Shown: positions 8,183-16,218 of the stretch, in pieces | Position numbering within the stretch: position 1 is the stretch's first letter | How the letters are laid out: each line of letters begins with the position of its first letter | Source of the DNA: Bacillus sp. (in: firmicutes) | GTDB taxonomy: Bacteria > Bacillota > Bacilli > Bacillales > Cytobacillaceae | Assembly (NCBI GenBank): GCA_011524525.1 | Contig: WTKE01000068.1 | Coordinates: 1-32,661 of the forward strand | Length of the DNA: 32,661 nucleotides | Reading direction: 5' to 3' | Program-made: the position numbers and the translations under genes | Notes under the pieces: generated by a model | Seen by the model: only the letters and a program-made list of their open reading frames with translations | The model's database searches: none | Told to the model about the DNA's origin: nothing

Positions 8183-8211
8183 TTGATTTCTGAAAATTCA
8201 TATGATATTAT
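8183..8211 (+). promoter_or_regulatory. Candidate gltB promoter
   Basis: TTGATT (8183-8188), a 17-base spacer and TATTAT (8206-8211) match sigma-A elements. Transcription would start near 8218, giving an unusually long leader of about 214 bases before the gltB start. Bases 8088-8182 between the gsaB terminator and this promoter show no other recognisable element. Confidence 0.5.
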
Positions 8212-8217
8212 AAATTA

Positions 8218-8431
8218 AACAATTTTTGTTTTATGCTAGACCGTTCTTGTAGCCAGTGTAACTTCCCAAAGAAGGTAAAGATCAAGGTAAGTTAAACCCC
8301 ACCTTAATACACTGACTCGCTAAAACAACGCTTGTATCCGCAATTATTTCAATTCAATTTTTACAAATAGATCTTTGATCAGGAGGTGAAACGGCTTTTA
8401 GGGACTAAACATTCCCGATTAGCCGAATAGT
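8218..8431 (+). promoter_or_regulatory. Structured leader of gltB
   Basis: This gene-free stretch can fold in several ways. CAGTGTA (8254-8260) pairs exactly with TACACTG (8308-8314), enclosing two small hairpins (8262-8265 with 8271-8274; 8284-8288 with 8301-8305), a three-way junction. The joining strand AAAGATC (8277-8283) exactly complements GATCTTT (8370-8376), just before the Shine-Dalgarno AGGAGGTG (8381-8388). CACCTT (8300-8305) can instead pair with GAGGTG (8383-8388) of that site. TAACTT (8259-8264) can pair with AAGTTA (8289-8294). A final hairpin (8392-8425) lies between Shine-Dalgarno and ATG. I match it to no known riboswitch class. The complementarity is read directly from the sequence; a regulatory switch is inference. 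Confidence 0.45.
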
Positions 8432-11400
8432 ATGACAGAACAATGGACCCCTTCTTTATTTAAAGAATTCTACCGCGAAGAACATGATGCTTGCGGTATT
8501 GTATCGACCTTAGAAAAATCAAATAAGCCAACAAGAGAAAATATCTTTAGTTGTATTAATGCACTTGTCACCATGAATCACCGTGCGGGATTTATTAACG
8601 GAGAAGGCGATGGAGTAGGTATTCACATTGATATCCCTAAAGCATTATGGAAAGAAAAGCTAACTAATGCAGGAGCTGACCAAAGCATCGTTGACAACGA
8701 CAACTTTGTCATAGGTCATATCTTTATTAGTAGTAAACACACTCCTGAAGAAATTAAATCAGACTTGATTGCTAAATTAAAAGATTCTAATTTTACTATT
8801 GTTTTTGAATCAGACGAAGTAACAAATTCTTCTGCACTAGGTCCTATTGCCATTCAAGAGAATCCCGTGTTCTGGCAGTTTGCTGCTTTAGCAGATGTTT
8901 CCGGCCAAGAGCTTTCTAACAAGCTTTTTAATCTAATTATCGATTTTGAAAGAAATGAAAATGTACATGTAGCATCCTTAAGCCAATACCATGCTGTATA
9001 TAAAGTCATGGGTGCTGGCGATATTCTACCTAAGTACTATGCTGACTTAGCAAATCCTATTGTTGCTTCTACAATGACACTTGGACACAACCGTTATTCA
9101 ACTAATACTTTGTCTAGCTTTTTCCGTGTTCAACCTTTCAGCGTTCTTGGACACAATGGGGAAATTAACACCATTGCAAAGCTAAGAGACGAAGCACGTT
9201 TAATCGGTGTACCTCTTGTAAAAGATGGTAGTGATTCACAAGACTTGAGTAGAACAATGGAAACATTGATTTGTCGTGATGGATACTCCCTTTTCGAGGC
9301 ACTAGATCTAGTCTTTCCTCCAATTGTGAATGAAATCAAAGCATATCCTGAACATTTACAAGACTTATATACTTATATGCGTGAGGCGTGGGGACATTTC
9401 GCTCAAGGACCTGCTGGAATTGTCTCTCGTTTTGGTGACGAAGCAGCATTTAGCGTCGATGCCCTTGGATTACGTCCGCTTTGGATGCTTGAAACAGAAA
9501 CGTCTTATCTGTTCTCTTCAGAACCTGGAATCATTCCATCAAGTGAGTATGTAAATGAACCAAAACCATTAGCACCAGGTGAAAAAGTAGGTTTCAAATG
9601 GGATGGCGACAATTTAAAGCTTTATGAACATGATCATTACCAAGCAGCTGTATACGAAAGATTTTCTAGTCGTTGTGACATTAAGGATGCGAGACTACGT
9701 CTAGATGCACCAGCTCTTGAAAAAAATGTATCAATGAACTACCCAACAAAATTACACAACGGACAATACAAAGCATTTGGCTGGGAGCGTGACCACGTTC
9801 AATTAGTAGAACAGATGGCTGAAAAAGGTGTAGAGCCAATTCGTTCTTTAGGGCATGACTCACCATTAGCTTCTTTAAATCCTGATCGTAAAAATCTGGC
9901 TGACTATATTAAAGAAAGCGTAGCGGTTGTTACAAATCCAGCAATCGACCGTGATCGTGAAACCGAACACTTCTCCACTCGCGTAATCATCGGCCAAAGA
10001 CCTTCTTTATTTGAAAATAATCAAAAAGGTAATGTAGTAGAATTAACTACTCCTATTTTAATAGAAGGATCAGCTGGTTATGAGATTAGTAAAGAGCTAA
10101 ATCAACCTAGTTATGATCAGCTAACGAATCATTTTGGACAACAAAAGCTTGTAGCTTATATCTCAACAACTATTAAGACTGATGAGACAGTTGCTGAAGC
10201 ACTTTCTCGACTACAATCTGAAGCGGTTGAAGCTGTAAATAGCGGAAAAACACTTCTAGTCCTTGACGATAACCAAGCACATCATGATGGTCAGTTATGG
10301 CTTGATCCTCATTTAGCAACGTCAGCTATTGATCAAGCACTTGTAAAAGCAGAAATTAGAAGAAATTGTTCCCTTCTCCTTCGTTCTGCTTCTATCCGTT
10401 CTTTACATGATGTGATTGTTGCATTTGGCCTTGGAGCAGATTTAATTAGTCCTTACTACATGTTTATCACCGTATTAGATGAATCAATAAAGCCATTGGT
10501 GAACCTATACTCTGCCCTTACAAAAGGACTTGAGAAGGTCATCTCTACAATTGGTATCCATGAGCTACGTGGATATAGCCGCTTGTTCTCTGCAATCGGC
10601 TTAAACGACGAAATTGCAAACGCACTTAAAGTCGTGAATTTCTTTGGTTCTGAGCAATCTGTGCATAATTTTGCAACACTAAAAGAAGATGCCATTGCAA
10701 GAGCCAATGACTATCATAATGAAAAAGAAAGAATCGGAAAAACATTCAACCTCTTCCCGCGTATTTGGAAGGCAATTGGAGAAGTTGCTTCCACTGGAGA
10801 CTATACTCCATTAAAGGAGAAAATCTCTGAGCAAGAAGAGCAGAATCCAGTTACGATTCGTCATTTAACTAGTTTAAAGAAAGTAAAGTCTACTGTAAAA
10901 GCAGCAGATGTTAGCTTAAAAGTAGGAGATCATGATCTTCCATTCGTAATCGCTTCTATGTCTTTCGGTTCTCAAAATGAGATTGCTTTCCGCGCTTATG
11001 CTGAAGGAGCAGACCGACTGAACATGGTCAGCTTAAATGGCGAAGGTGGAGAGATTAAGGATATGCTTGGTAAGTATCCACGTACACGTGGACAGCAGGT
11101 AGCTTCGGGTCGTTTCGGAGTTAATGCTGAATTATTAAACTCTTCAAACCTACTTGAAATTAAAATTGGTCAAGGTGCGAAGCCTGGTGAAGGTGGTCAT
11201 TTACCTGGATCAAAGGTTACTGCTAAAATTGCTGAAGCACGTAATGCAACGATCGGTTCTGACTTAATCTCGCCTTCTAATAACCATGATATTTATTCAA
11301 TTGAAGATTTGGCACAAATGATTCATGAATTAAAAACAGCTAACGACAAAGCAAAAGTGGCTGTAAAAGTTCCTGTTGTTCCAAATATCGGAACTATCGC

Positions 11401-12901
11401 AGTTGGTATTGCAAAAGCTGGAGCAGACATTATTACCCTAAGTGGATTTGATGGTGGAACAGGTGCTGCAAGAATTCATGCCCTTCAACACGTTGGGCTT
11501 CCAGTAGAAATCGGTGTTAAAGCAGCTCACAACGCCCTTCTTGAAGCAGGACTGAGGGAGCATGTAGAGCTTTGGGCTGACGGTGGAATTAAGAGTGTTC
11601 AAGACGTCATTAAGGTCATGCTCCTTGGAGCGAACCGTATCGGCTTCGGAACACTTTCTATGATTGCTATTGGATGTACCACTTGTCGTGGATGTCATCT
11701 AGATACATGTCACGTTGGAATTGCGACTCAAATCGATTCTGAAGCACAAGCTAAAGAACATGGTTTAAGACGTTTCGTTCCTAGACAATCTGACTTAGCA
11801 GTCCAAGCGATTGTAAACTTCTACACAGCATTTGCCAATGAGCTGAAGGAGCTTACTGCATCACTTGGAGTAAGAAATCTACAAGACATCGTTGGTCGCT
11901 CTGATCTACTTGAGCAAACAAAGGGTCAAGATCAACTAAACTTAACTTATTTGTTAAAGCCTCTTGAAATTGGTCAGCTTCATCATAAGGAAGCAGCAGC
12001 TACTGCTGAAGAAAAGCAGCTTCAAGTTGCAGTTGGTGCAGAGTATTTAGATGCAAGTGTTGATGAGTTACATCAATCTCGTGAGTTCCATAGTGTTACT
12101 TCTGAACAAAGAGTATTAGGTAGCCGTGTGTCTTGTCACCGCGTTCGTGGTCGCTTAGATGGATCATACCGTAGCCTCCCTCCTGTTCAATTGAAATACA
12201 AGAAAGGCTCTATCCCTGGAAATGGCTTAGGTGCTTACAACAGTGATGGAATCAGTATTGAAGTTAACGGTGGCGCACAAGACGGTACAGGTAAGACATC
12301 TGTTGGTGGAAAGATCCTTATCTTTAAAGCCCAAGGGAAAAACGGCAAATACTTGAATGGTTCCGTTGGTAAAGGATTTGGATACGGAGCACAGCATGGT
12401 CTATTAGTTGCACAAGGCAATGCCGATGCTCGTGCGGGAATTCGTTTGTCTGGTGCTGATATCATTATCGGTGGTCAAGTGACGAAACCAATTCCAGCTA
12501 ATGAAAATGGAAATATCGGTGCAAGAGCAAATATTAAAGGTTTTGCCTTTGAATACATGACAAACGGCCGTGGTCTTGTTCTTGGTGACCCAGGTCCATG
12601 GATTTGTGCAGGTATGACTGGTGGAGTTGTATACTTGAGACATCAGCCAGAAATGGGATTAACAAAAGATGCGTTACAACGAAGAATTGCAAAAGGCGCT
12701 AAGATCTCAATCACTAACTTAACAGAAGAAGGCAAGCAAGATATTTCGGAACTATTAGGTCAATATGTTGCATTGCTTCAAGAGCAAGGTCAAGAAGAAG
12801 AAGCCAATCAACTTGCTGAGCTTTTAAAACAACCTGAACAGCACTTCGTTCAAGCAGTACCAGTTAAAGAGCAAGCTGATCCATCTGTTTCTACAGAGTG
12901 A
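8432..12901 (+). CDS. gltB: Glutamate synthase, large subunit type
   Basis: 1489-residue glutamate synthase that makes two glutamates from 2-oxoglutarate and glutamine. Order: class II glutaminase domain (residues 1 to about 420; nucleophile Cys21 in EEHDACGI after a 20-residue propeptide, plus GHNRYST and GHNGEINT), central domain (about 450-740), FMN barrel (about 790-1180) with 3Fe-4S cysteines C1082, C1088 and C1093 in the C-x5-C-x4-C pattern, and the C-terminal GXGXG helix (about 1230-1440). An extra Cys1085 lies within the cluster motif. No gltD small subunit or gltC regulator is nearby, so the electron donor is uncertain: ferredoxin, or a small subunit encoded elsewhere. An in-frame stop at 8420 makes the ATG at 8432 the only sensible start, yet its Shine-Dalgarno is 43 bases away. 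Confidence 0.95.
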   Translation: MTEQWTPSLFKEFYREEHDACGIVSTLEKSNKPTRENIFSCINALVTMNHRAGFINGEGDGVGIHIDIPKALWKEKLTNAGADQSIVDNDNFVIGHIFISSKHTPEEIKSDLIAKLKDSNFTIVFESDEVTNSSALGPIAIQENPVFWQFAALADVSGQELSNKLFNLIIDFERNENVHVASLSQYHAVYKVMGAGDILPKYYADLANPIVASTMTLGHNRYSTNTLSSFFRVQPFSVLGHNGEINTIAKLRDEARLIGVPLVKDGSDSQDLSRTMETLICRDGYSLFEALDLVFPPIVNEIKAYPEHLQDLYTYMREAWGHFAQGPAGIVSRFGDEAAFSVDALGLRPLWMLETETSYLFSSEPGIIPSSEYVNEPKPLAPGEKVGFKWDGDNLKLYEHDHYQAAVYERFSSRCDIKDARLRLDAPALEKNVSMNYPTKLHNGQYKAFGWERDHVQLVEQMAEKGVEPIRSLGHDSPLASLNPDRKNLADYIKESVAVVTNPAIDRDRETEHFSTRVIIGQRPSLFENNQKGNVVELTTPILIEGSAGYEISKELNQPSYDQLTNHFGQQKLVAYISTTIKTDETVAEALSRLQSEAVEAVNSGKTLLVLDDNQAHHDGQLWLDPHLATSAIDQALVKAEIRRNCSLLLRSASIRSLHDVIVAFGLGADLISPYYMFITVLDESIKPLVNLYSALTKGLEKVISTIGIHELRGYSRLFSAIGLNDEIANALKVVNFFGSEQSVHNFATLKEDAIARANDYHNEKERIGKTFNLFPRIWKAIGEVASTGDYTPLKEKISEQEEQNPVTIRHLTSLKKVKSTVKAADVSLKVGDHDLPFVIASMSFGSQNEIAFRAYAEGADRLNMVSLNGEGGEIKDMLGKYPRTRGQQVASGRFGVNAELLNSSNLLEIKIGQGAKPGEGGHLPGSKVTAKIAEARNATIGSDLISPSNNHDIYSIEDLAQMIHELKTANDKAKVAVKVPVVPNIGTIAVGIAKAGADIITLSGFDGGTGAARIHALQHVGLPVEIGVKAAHNALLEAGLREHVELWADGGIKSVQDVIKVMLLGANRIGFGTLSMIAIGCTTCRGCHLDTCHVGIATQIDSEAQAKEHGLRRFVPRQSDLAVQAIVNFYTAFANELKELTASLGVRNLQDIVGRSDLLEQTKGQDQLNLTYLLKPLEIGQLHHKEAAATAEEKQLQVAVGAEYLDASVDELHQSREFHSVTSEQRVLGSRVSCHRVRGRLDGSYRSLPPVQLKYKKGSIPGNGLGAYNSDGISIEVNGGAQDGTGKTSVGGKILIFKAQGKNGKYLNGSVGKGFGYGAQHGLLVAQGNADARAGIRLSGADIIIGGQVTKPIPANENGNIGARANIKGFAFEYMTNGRGLVLGDPGPWICAGMTGGVVYLRHQPEMGLTKDALQRRIAKGAKISITNLTEEGKQDISELLGQYVALLQEQGQEEEANQLAELLKQPEQHFVQAVPVKEQADPSVSTE

Positions 12902-12920
12902 TTTTTAAAAGAGCTTGTAC

Positions 12921-12954
12921 AAAAAAATGCCCCTCTTTGCGGGCATTTTTTTTT
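12921..12954 (+). terminator. Rho-independent terminator of gltB
   Basis: ATGCCC (12927-12932) pairs with GGGCAT (12941-12946), extended by the flanking A and T runs, with T continuing to 12954. Confidence 0.88.
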
Positions 12955-13023
12955 GTAATAAAAGCTTACAAAATAATATTGCATAAAAATCATAAAATAT
13001 ATAAAAAATCATATAAATAACCC

Positions 13024-13052
13024 TTGAACTTACATTTTAATCACTGTATAGT
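13024..13052 (+). promoter_or_regulatory. Promoter of ygaE
   Basis: TTGAAC (13024-13029), a 17-base spacer and TATAGT (13047-13052) form a good sigma-A promoter 50 bases before the ygaE start. Confidence 0.6.
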
Positions 13053-13102
13053 ACATTATTGTTATAAAAACTTATCAGTAGTAGGAAAGGAATTATTTAC
13101 TT

Positions 13103-14185
13103 ATGAAGCTTGGCGCCCGCATTCTAAAGACGGGAATTGCAATTGTTTTATCTTTGTTTCTTGCGGAGGTTTTCCAATTACCTTCTCCTGTTTTCGCAGG
13201 AATTGCTGCAATTTTTGCTTTACAACCAACCGTATATCGATCTTATTTAACCATTATTGAACAAGCACAAGGAAATTTAATTGGTGCTGTTATTGCCGTA
13301 TTATTTGTATTAGCACTTGGAAATAACATAGTGATCATTGGACTTGCAGCTATTATTGTCATTATAATCAATCTTAAATTAAATATAGAAAAAACCATTC
13401 CACTTGCACTTGTTACCATTATTGCAATTATGGAAAATCCCGGTGATACATTTATTGAATTCGCGATTATTCGTTTTTCTACAATTATGCTTGGAATTTT
13501 CGCTGCCTTTATGGTCAATTTAGTATTCCTTCCACCTAAATACGAAAATAAGCTATTCTTTAAAATCTCAAATATGATGGATGAAATCACACGTTGGATA
13601 CGCATGAACACAAGAAATGCCTCAGATCATCATTTGCTAAAGAATGATATTGAAAAATTAAAGGATATGTTGATCAAACTCGATCAGTTATATATTTTAT
13701 ATAAAGAAGATCGAAATTATTTTAAAAAGAATGATATTGTCAAGGCTAGGAAGCTTGTTATTTATCGTCAAATGATTTCGACAACCAAAAGAGCACTCAA
13801 TGTGTTAACGAGGCTTCACCGCTATGAAAATGAACTCTCTCAACTACCAGAAGAGTTTAAATTAGAACTTCAGCAGCAACTTGATTGTTTAATTGATTCA
13901 CATGAACAAATTATGTACCGATTTGCCGGTAAAGGGAAAATGCCACCCAATCACGAGGTAGGCAACTTCTGTTTGAATAGAAAGGATCTATTTAATTTAT
14001 TTCTTTCCCAACAAGATAAATTGAATGAGCACGAAAATGATCATGTTTTCTTTCATACGATGCAAGTCGTTTCCGCAATGGTTGAATACGACGAAACGTT
14101 AGAGCATCTAGATGTTCTCGTTAACAGTTTCCATTCGTATCATAAAGAAGTCAATGAAGTGAATTTCGAGGAGGTTCAAGATTAA
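13103..14185 (+). CDS. ygaE: YgaE, aromatic acid exporter family membrane protein
   Basis: 360-residue protein with a hydrophobic N-terminal half (four to six membrane segments within residues 8-150) and a charged, helical cytosolic half (about 155-360). This is the layout of the ArAE_1 family (formerly DUF939, UPF0421). FALQPTVYRSYLTIIEQAQGN at about residues 38-58 is the conserved first-loop region. B. subtilis has ygaE next to gsaB, and here only gltB separates them. Start: ATG at 13103 with AAAGGA about eleven bases upstream, a slightly long spacing. Transport of aromatic acids is only a family-level suggestion; no substrate has been shown for this branch as far as I know. Confidence 0.78.
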   Translation: MKLGARILKTGIAIVLSLFLAEVFQLPSPVFAGIAAIFALQPTVYRSYLTIIEQAQGNLIGAVIAVLFVLALGNNIVIIGLAAIIVIIINLKLNIEKTIPLALVTIIAIMENPGDTFIEFAIIRFSTIMLGIFAAFMVNLVFLPPKYENKLFFKISNMMDEITRWIRMNTRNASDHHLLKNDIEKLKDMLIKLDQLYILYKEDRNYFKKNDIVKARKLVIYRQMISTTKRALNVLTRLHRYENELSQLPEEFKLELQQQLDCLIDSHEQIMYRFAGKGKMPPNHEVGNFCLNRKDLFNLFLSQQDKLNEHENDHVFFHTMQVVSAMVEYDETLEHLDVLVNSFHSYHKEVNEVNFEEVQD

Positions 14186-14192
14186 AATAGGT

Positions 14193-14223
14193 AAAAGCAG
14201 CTGATTTTTGTCAGCTGCTTTTT
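14193..14223. terminator. Bidirectional terminator between ygaE and the peptide importer operon
   Basis: GCAGCTGA (14197-14204) pairs with TCAGCTGC (14211-14218). A run of A precedes and a run of T follows, and the converging operon ends two bases beyond, so it can serve both strands. Confidence 0.85.
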
Positions 14224-14224
14224 G

Positions 14225-15121
14225 TTAGTTCTTCATTCGAGGGTCTAGTGCGTCTCGTAAACCATCCCCCATTAAGTTAAATCCAAGAACAGTCAACATG
14301 ATGGCAAGTCCAGGGAATATCATTGTCCACGGTGCTTGAATTAGAAATGTTCTTGCATCCGCTAGCATTTTCCCCCATTCAGGGTTTGGCGCCTCCGCTC
14401 CTAGTCCTAAAAAACCTAACGCTGCCGCTTCAATAATGGCAGTTGCTATTGCTAAGGTTCCTTGTACAATAATCGGAGCCATACTATTCGGCATCACATG
14501 ATGAAATAAAATACGAGAGTTTTTCATTCCAACGGCTTTTGCTGCCATAATATATTCTTCCTGCTTAACCGTTAATACTCTTGAGCGTATTAAACGACCA
14601 AAGTTTGGAATATTGATAATGGCAATCGCAATTAGTGCATTACGTAAAGATGGACCAAGCACAGCCACGATTGCAATTGCTAGTAGTATACTTGGAAAAG
14701 CTAGCATAATATCAAATGTTCTAGAGATAATTGTATCAACCCACTTACCATAATAACCTGCTAATATTCCTAGTAGACAGCCCACTACGATTGATCCTAA
14801 AACGGCTAAAAAACCGACCCATAAGGAGATTCTTGCCCCATATACTACTCTTGAGAAAATATCGCGGCCAAAATCATCCGTTCCGAACCAATGATCACTC
14901 GACGGTGGTAACAAACGGTTAGATAGCATTTGCTCCTTAAATGTATATGGTGCAATTAAAGGTGCAAATATGGCTACCAAAATAAAGAATATAACGATAA
15001 ACGCTCCAATTACTGCAAGCTTATTCTTTTTAAAGCTGATCCAAGCTTCCAGCCAAGGTGAAACAACCTTCTCGTCTGTTCCCATAATGGGCTGATCATT
15101 TTTTTGTGTTGAAAGTTCCAT
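14225..15121 (-). CDS. Peptide ABC transporter permease (DppC/OppC family)
   Basis: 298-residue permease, last gene of the five-gene importer. An N-terminal cytosolic stretch precedes the first membrane helix (about residues 33-55), followed by the OppC_N segment and a binding-protein-dependent transport domain with five further helices. The EAAAL-G loop (EAAALGFLGLGAEAPNPEWG) is the ATPase contact. The open frame begins with a TTG at 15139, but AAAGGAGGGG lies inside it and the ATG at 15121 follows with good spacing, so I start there. The gap to the upstream permease is 18 bases. It pairs with the DppB-type permease to form the membrane channel. Confidence 0.92.
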   Translation of the reverse strand: MELSTQKNDQPIMGTDEKVVSPWLEAWISFKKNKLAVIGAFIVIFFILVAIFAPLIAPYTFKEQMLSNRLLPPSSDHWFGTDDFGRDIFSRVVYGARISLWVGFLAVLGSIVVGCLLGILAGYYGKWVDTIISRTFDIMLAFPSILLAIAIVAVLGPSLRNALIAIAIINIPNFGRLIRSRVLTVKQEEYIMAAKAVGMKNSRILFHHVMPNSMAPIIVQGTLAIATAIIEAAALGFLGLGAEAPNPEWGKMLADARTFLIQAPWTMIFPGLAIMLTVLGFNLMGDGLRDALDPRMKN

Positions 15122-15139
15122 TGAAGCCCCTCCTTTCAA

Positions 15140-16144
15140 TTAATGGTACTTAATTCGAGGATCTATCGCTGCATACAATAAGTCGATGACTAAGTTAATC
15201 ATGACAAAGATAAATGCAATAACGAGTACTCCAGACTGCACTACCGGATAGTCACGGTATCCAATCGCTTCATAAATATAACGACCAATTCCCGGCCAAC
15301 TAAAAATTGTTTCAGTAAGGATTGCACCACCTAATAGTAGCCCTGTTTGTAGTCCTATTATGGTCAAAACTGGAATGATAGCATTTTTTAATGAGTGCTT
15401 GTACACAACCCAAAACATCTTTAATCCTTTTGCACGTGCTGTACGGATAAAGTCTGAGCGCATAACCTCAAGCATGGTTGAACGTGTGATTCTTGCTATG
15501 ATTGCCATTGGAATGGTGGCTAACGCGATACTAGGAAGGACAAGATGTTTGATCACCTCAACAAGCTGGTCTGTTCGCCCTTGAATGATAGTATCTATAA
15601 TATAAATATTTGTTATAGCAGAAACCGGGTTTCTTACTTCCTCTCTGCCCGAAGTTGGCAGCCAATCTAAATTAATAGCAAATACCCATTGTTCCATTAA
15701 ACCAAGCCAAAAGATTGGCATGGATACACCAATTAACGCTAATACCATCGCTACATAGTCAAACCATGAATTTTGGAACCATGCACTGATTATTCCTGCA
15801 TTAACACCAATCACAACTGCTATTAACATCGCACAGAAGGATAGCTCAATGGTGGCCATTAAATAAGGGACCATTTCTTCAGAAATTGGCGCTTTTGTTC
15901 GAATGGACTCTCCAAGATCTCCTGTTAACAAGTTTCCTAGATAGTGAAAATACTGAACGAACCATGGCTGATCGAGTCCCAATTGTTTCGTTAATGCCTC
16001 AACCGCTTCCTTTGTTGCAAGCTGACCTAGAATTAACTGAGCAGGATCACCCGGTATCGCGCGAATCATAAAAAAGACAACTAATGATAATCCAAGAAGA
16101 ACTGGAATCAAGGAAAATAATCGTTTAACGGTATAAGTAAGCAT
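15140..16144 (-). CDS. Peptide ABC transporter permease (DppB/OppB family)
   Basis: 334-residue permease with six membrane helices, the first at about residues 9-30 (RLFSLIPVLLGLSLVVFFMI), followed by the conserved RAIPGDPAQ. The C-terminal half carries the transport domain with RTARAKGL and the GGAILTETIFSWPGIGR loop typical of DppB/OppB. Start: ATG at 16144 with GAGGTGG upstream. It lies 74 bases downstream of the binding-protein gene, with a terminator-like hairpin in the gap, so its expression is probably lower than that of the binding protein. Confidence 0.93.
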   Translation of the reverse strand: MLTYTVKRLFSLIPVLLGLSLVVFFMIRAIPGDPAQLILGQLATKEAVEALTKQLGLDQPWFVQYFHYLGNLLTGDLGESIRTKAPISEEMVPYLMATIELSFCAMLIAVVIGVNAGIISAWFQNSWFDYVAMVLALIGVSMPIFWLGLMEQWVFAINLDWLPTSGREEVRNPVSAITNIYIIDTIIQGRTDQLVEVIKHLVLPSIALATIPMAIIARITRSTMLEVMRSDFIRTARAKGLKMFWVVYKHSLKNAIIPVLTIIGLQTGLLLGGAILTETIFSWPGIGRYIYEAIGYRDYPVVQSGVLVIAFIFVMINLVIDLLYAAIDPRIKYH

Positions 16145-16179
16145 AGTCCACCTCGCTTCAATTTAGGGTGAGTAGAGTG

Positions 16180-16209
16180 AAAAAAGGGAGCGAAACTCCA
16201 CTCCCTTTT
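16180..16209 (-). terminator. Internal terminator-like hairpin after the binding-protein gene
   Basis: On the minus strand AAAAGGGAG (16201-16209) pairs with CTCCCTTTT (16182-16190), loop of ten, followed by T (A at 16180-16185 on the plus strand). It lies inside the operon between the binding protein and the permeases. Such partial terminators, or 3' stabilisers, are commonly used to make more binding protein than permease. Confidence 0.7.
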
Positions 16210-16218
16210 CCTCATTCA

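Noticed and set aside
8386-8430. A 14-codon upstream reading frame starting with GTG and ending one base before the gltB ATG.
   Set aside because: Its GTG overlaps the Shine-Dalgarno itself and no other ribosome site precedes it, so initiation there is unlikely. The one-base gap to gltB is nevertheless suggestive of coupling.
12404-12643. Open frames antisense to gltB.
   Set aside because: Long coding genes produce such shadow frames; none has a ribosome site or recognisable product.
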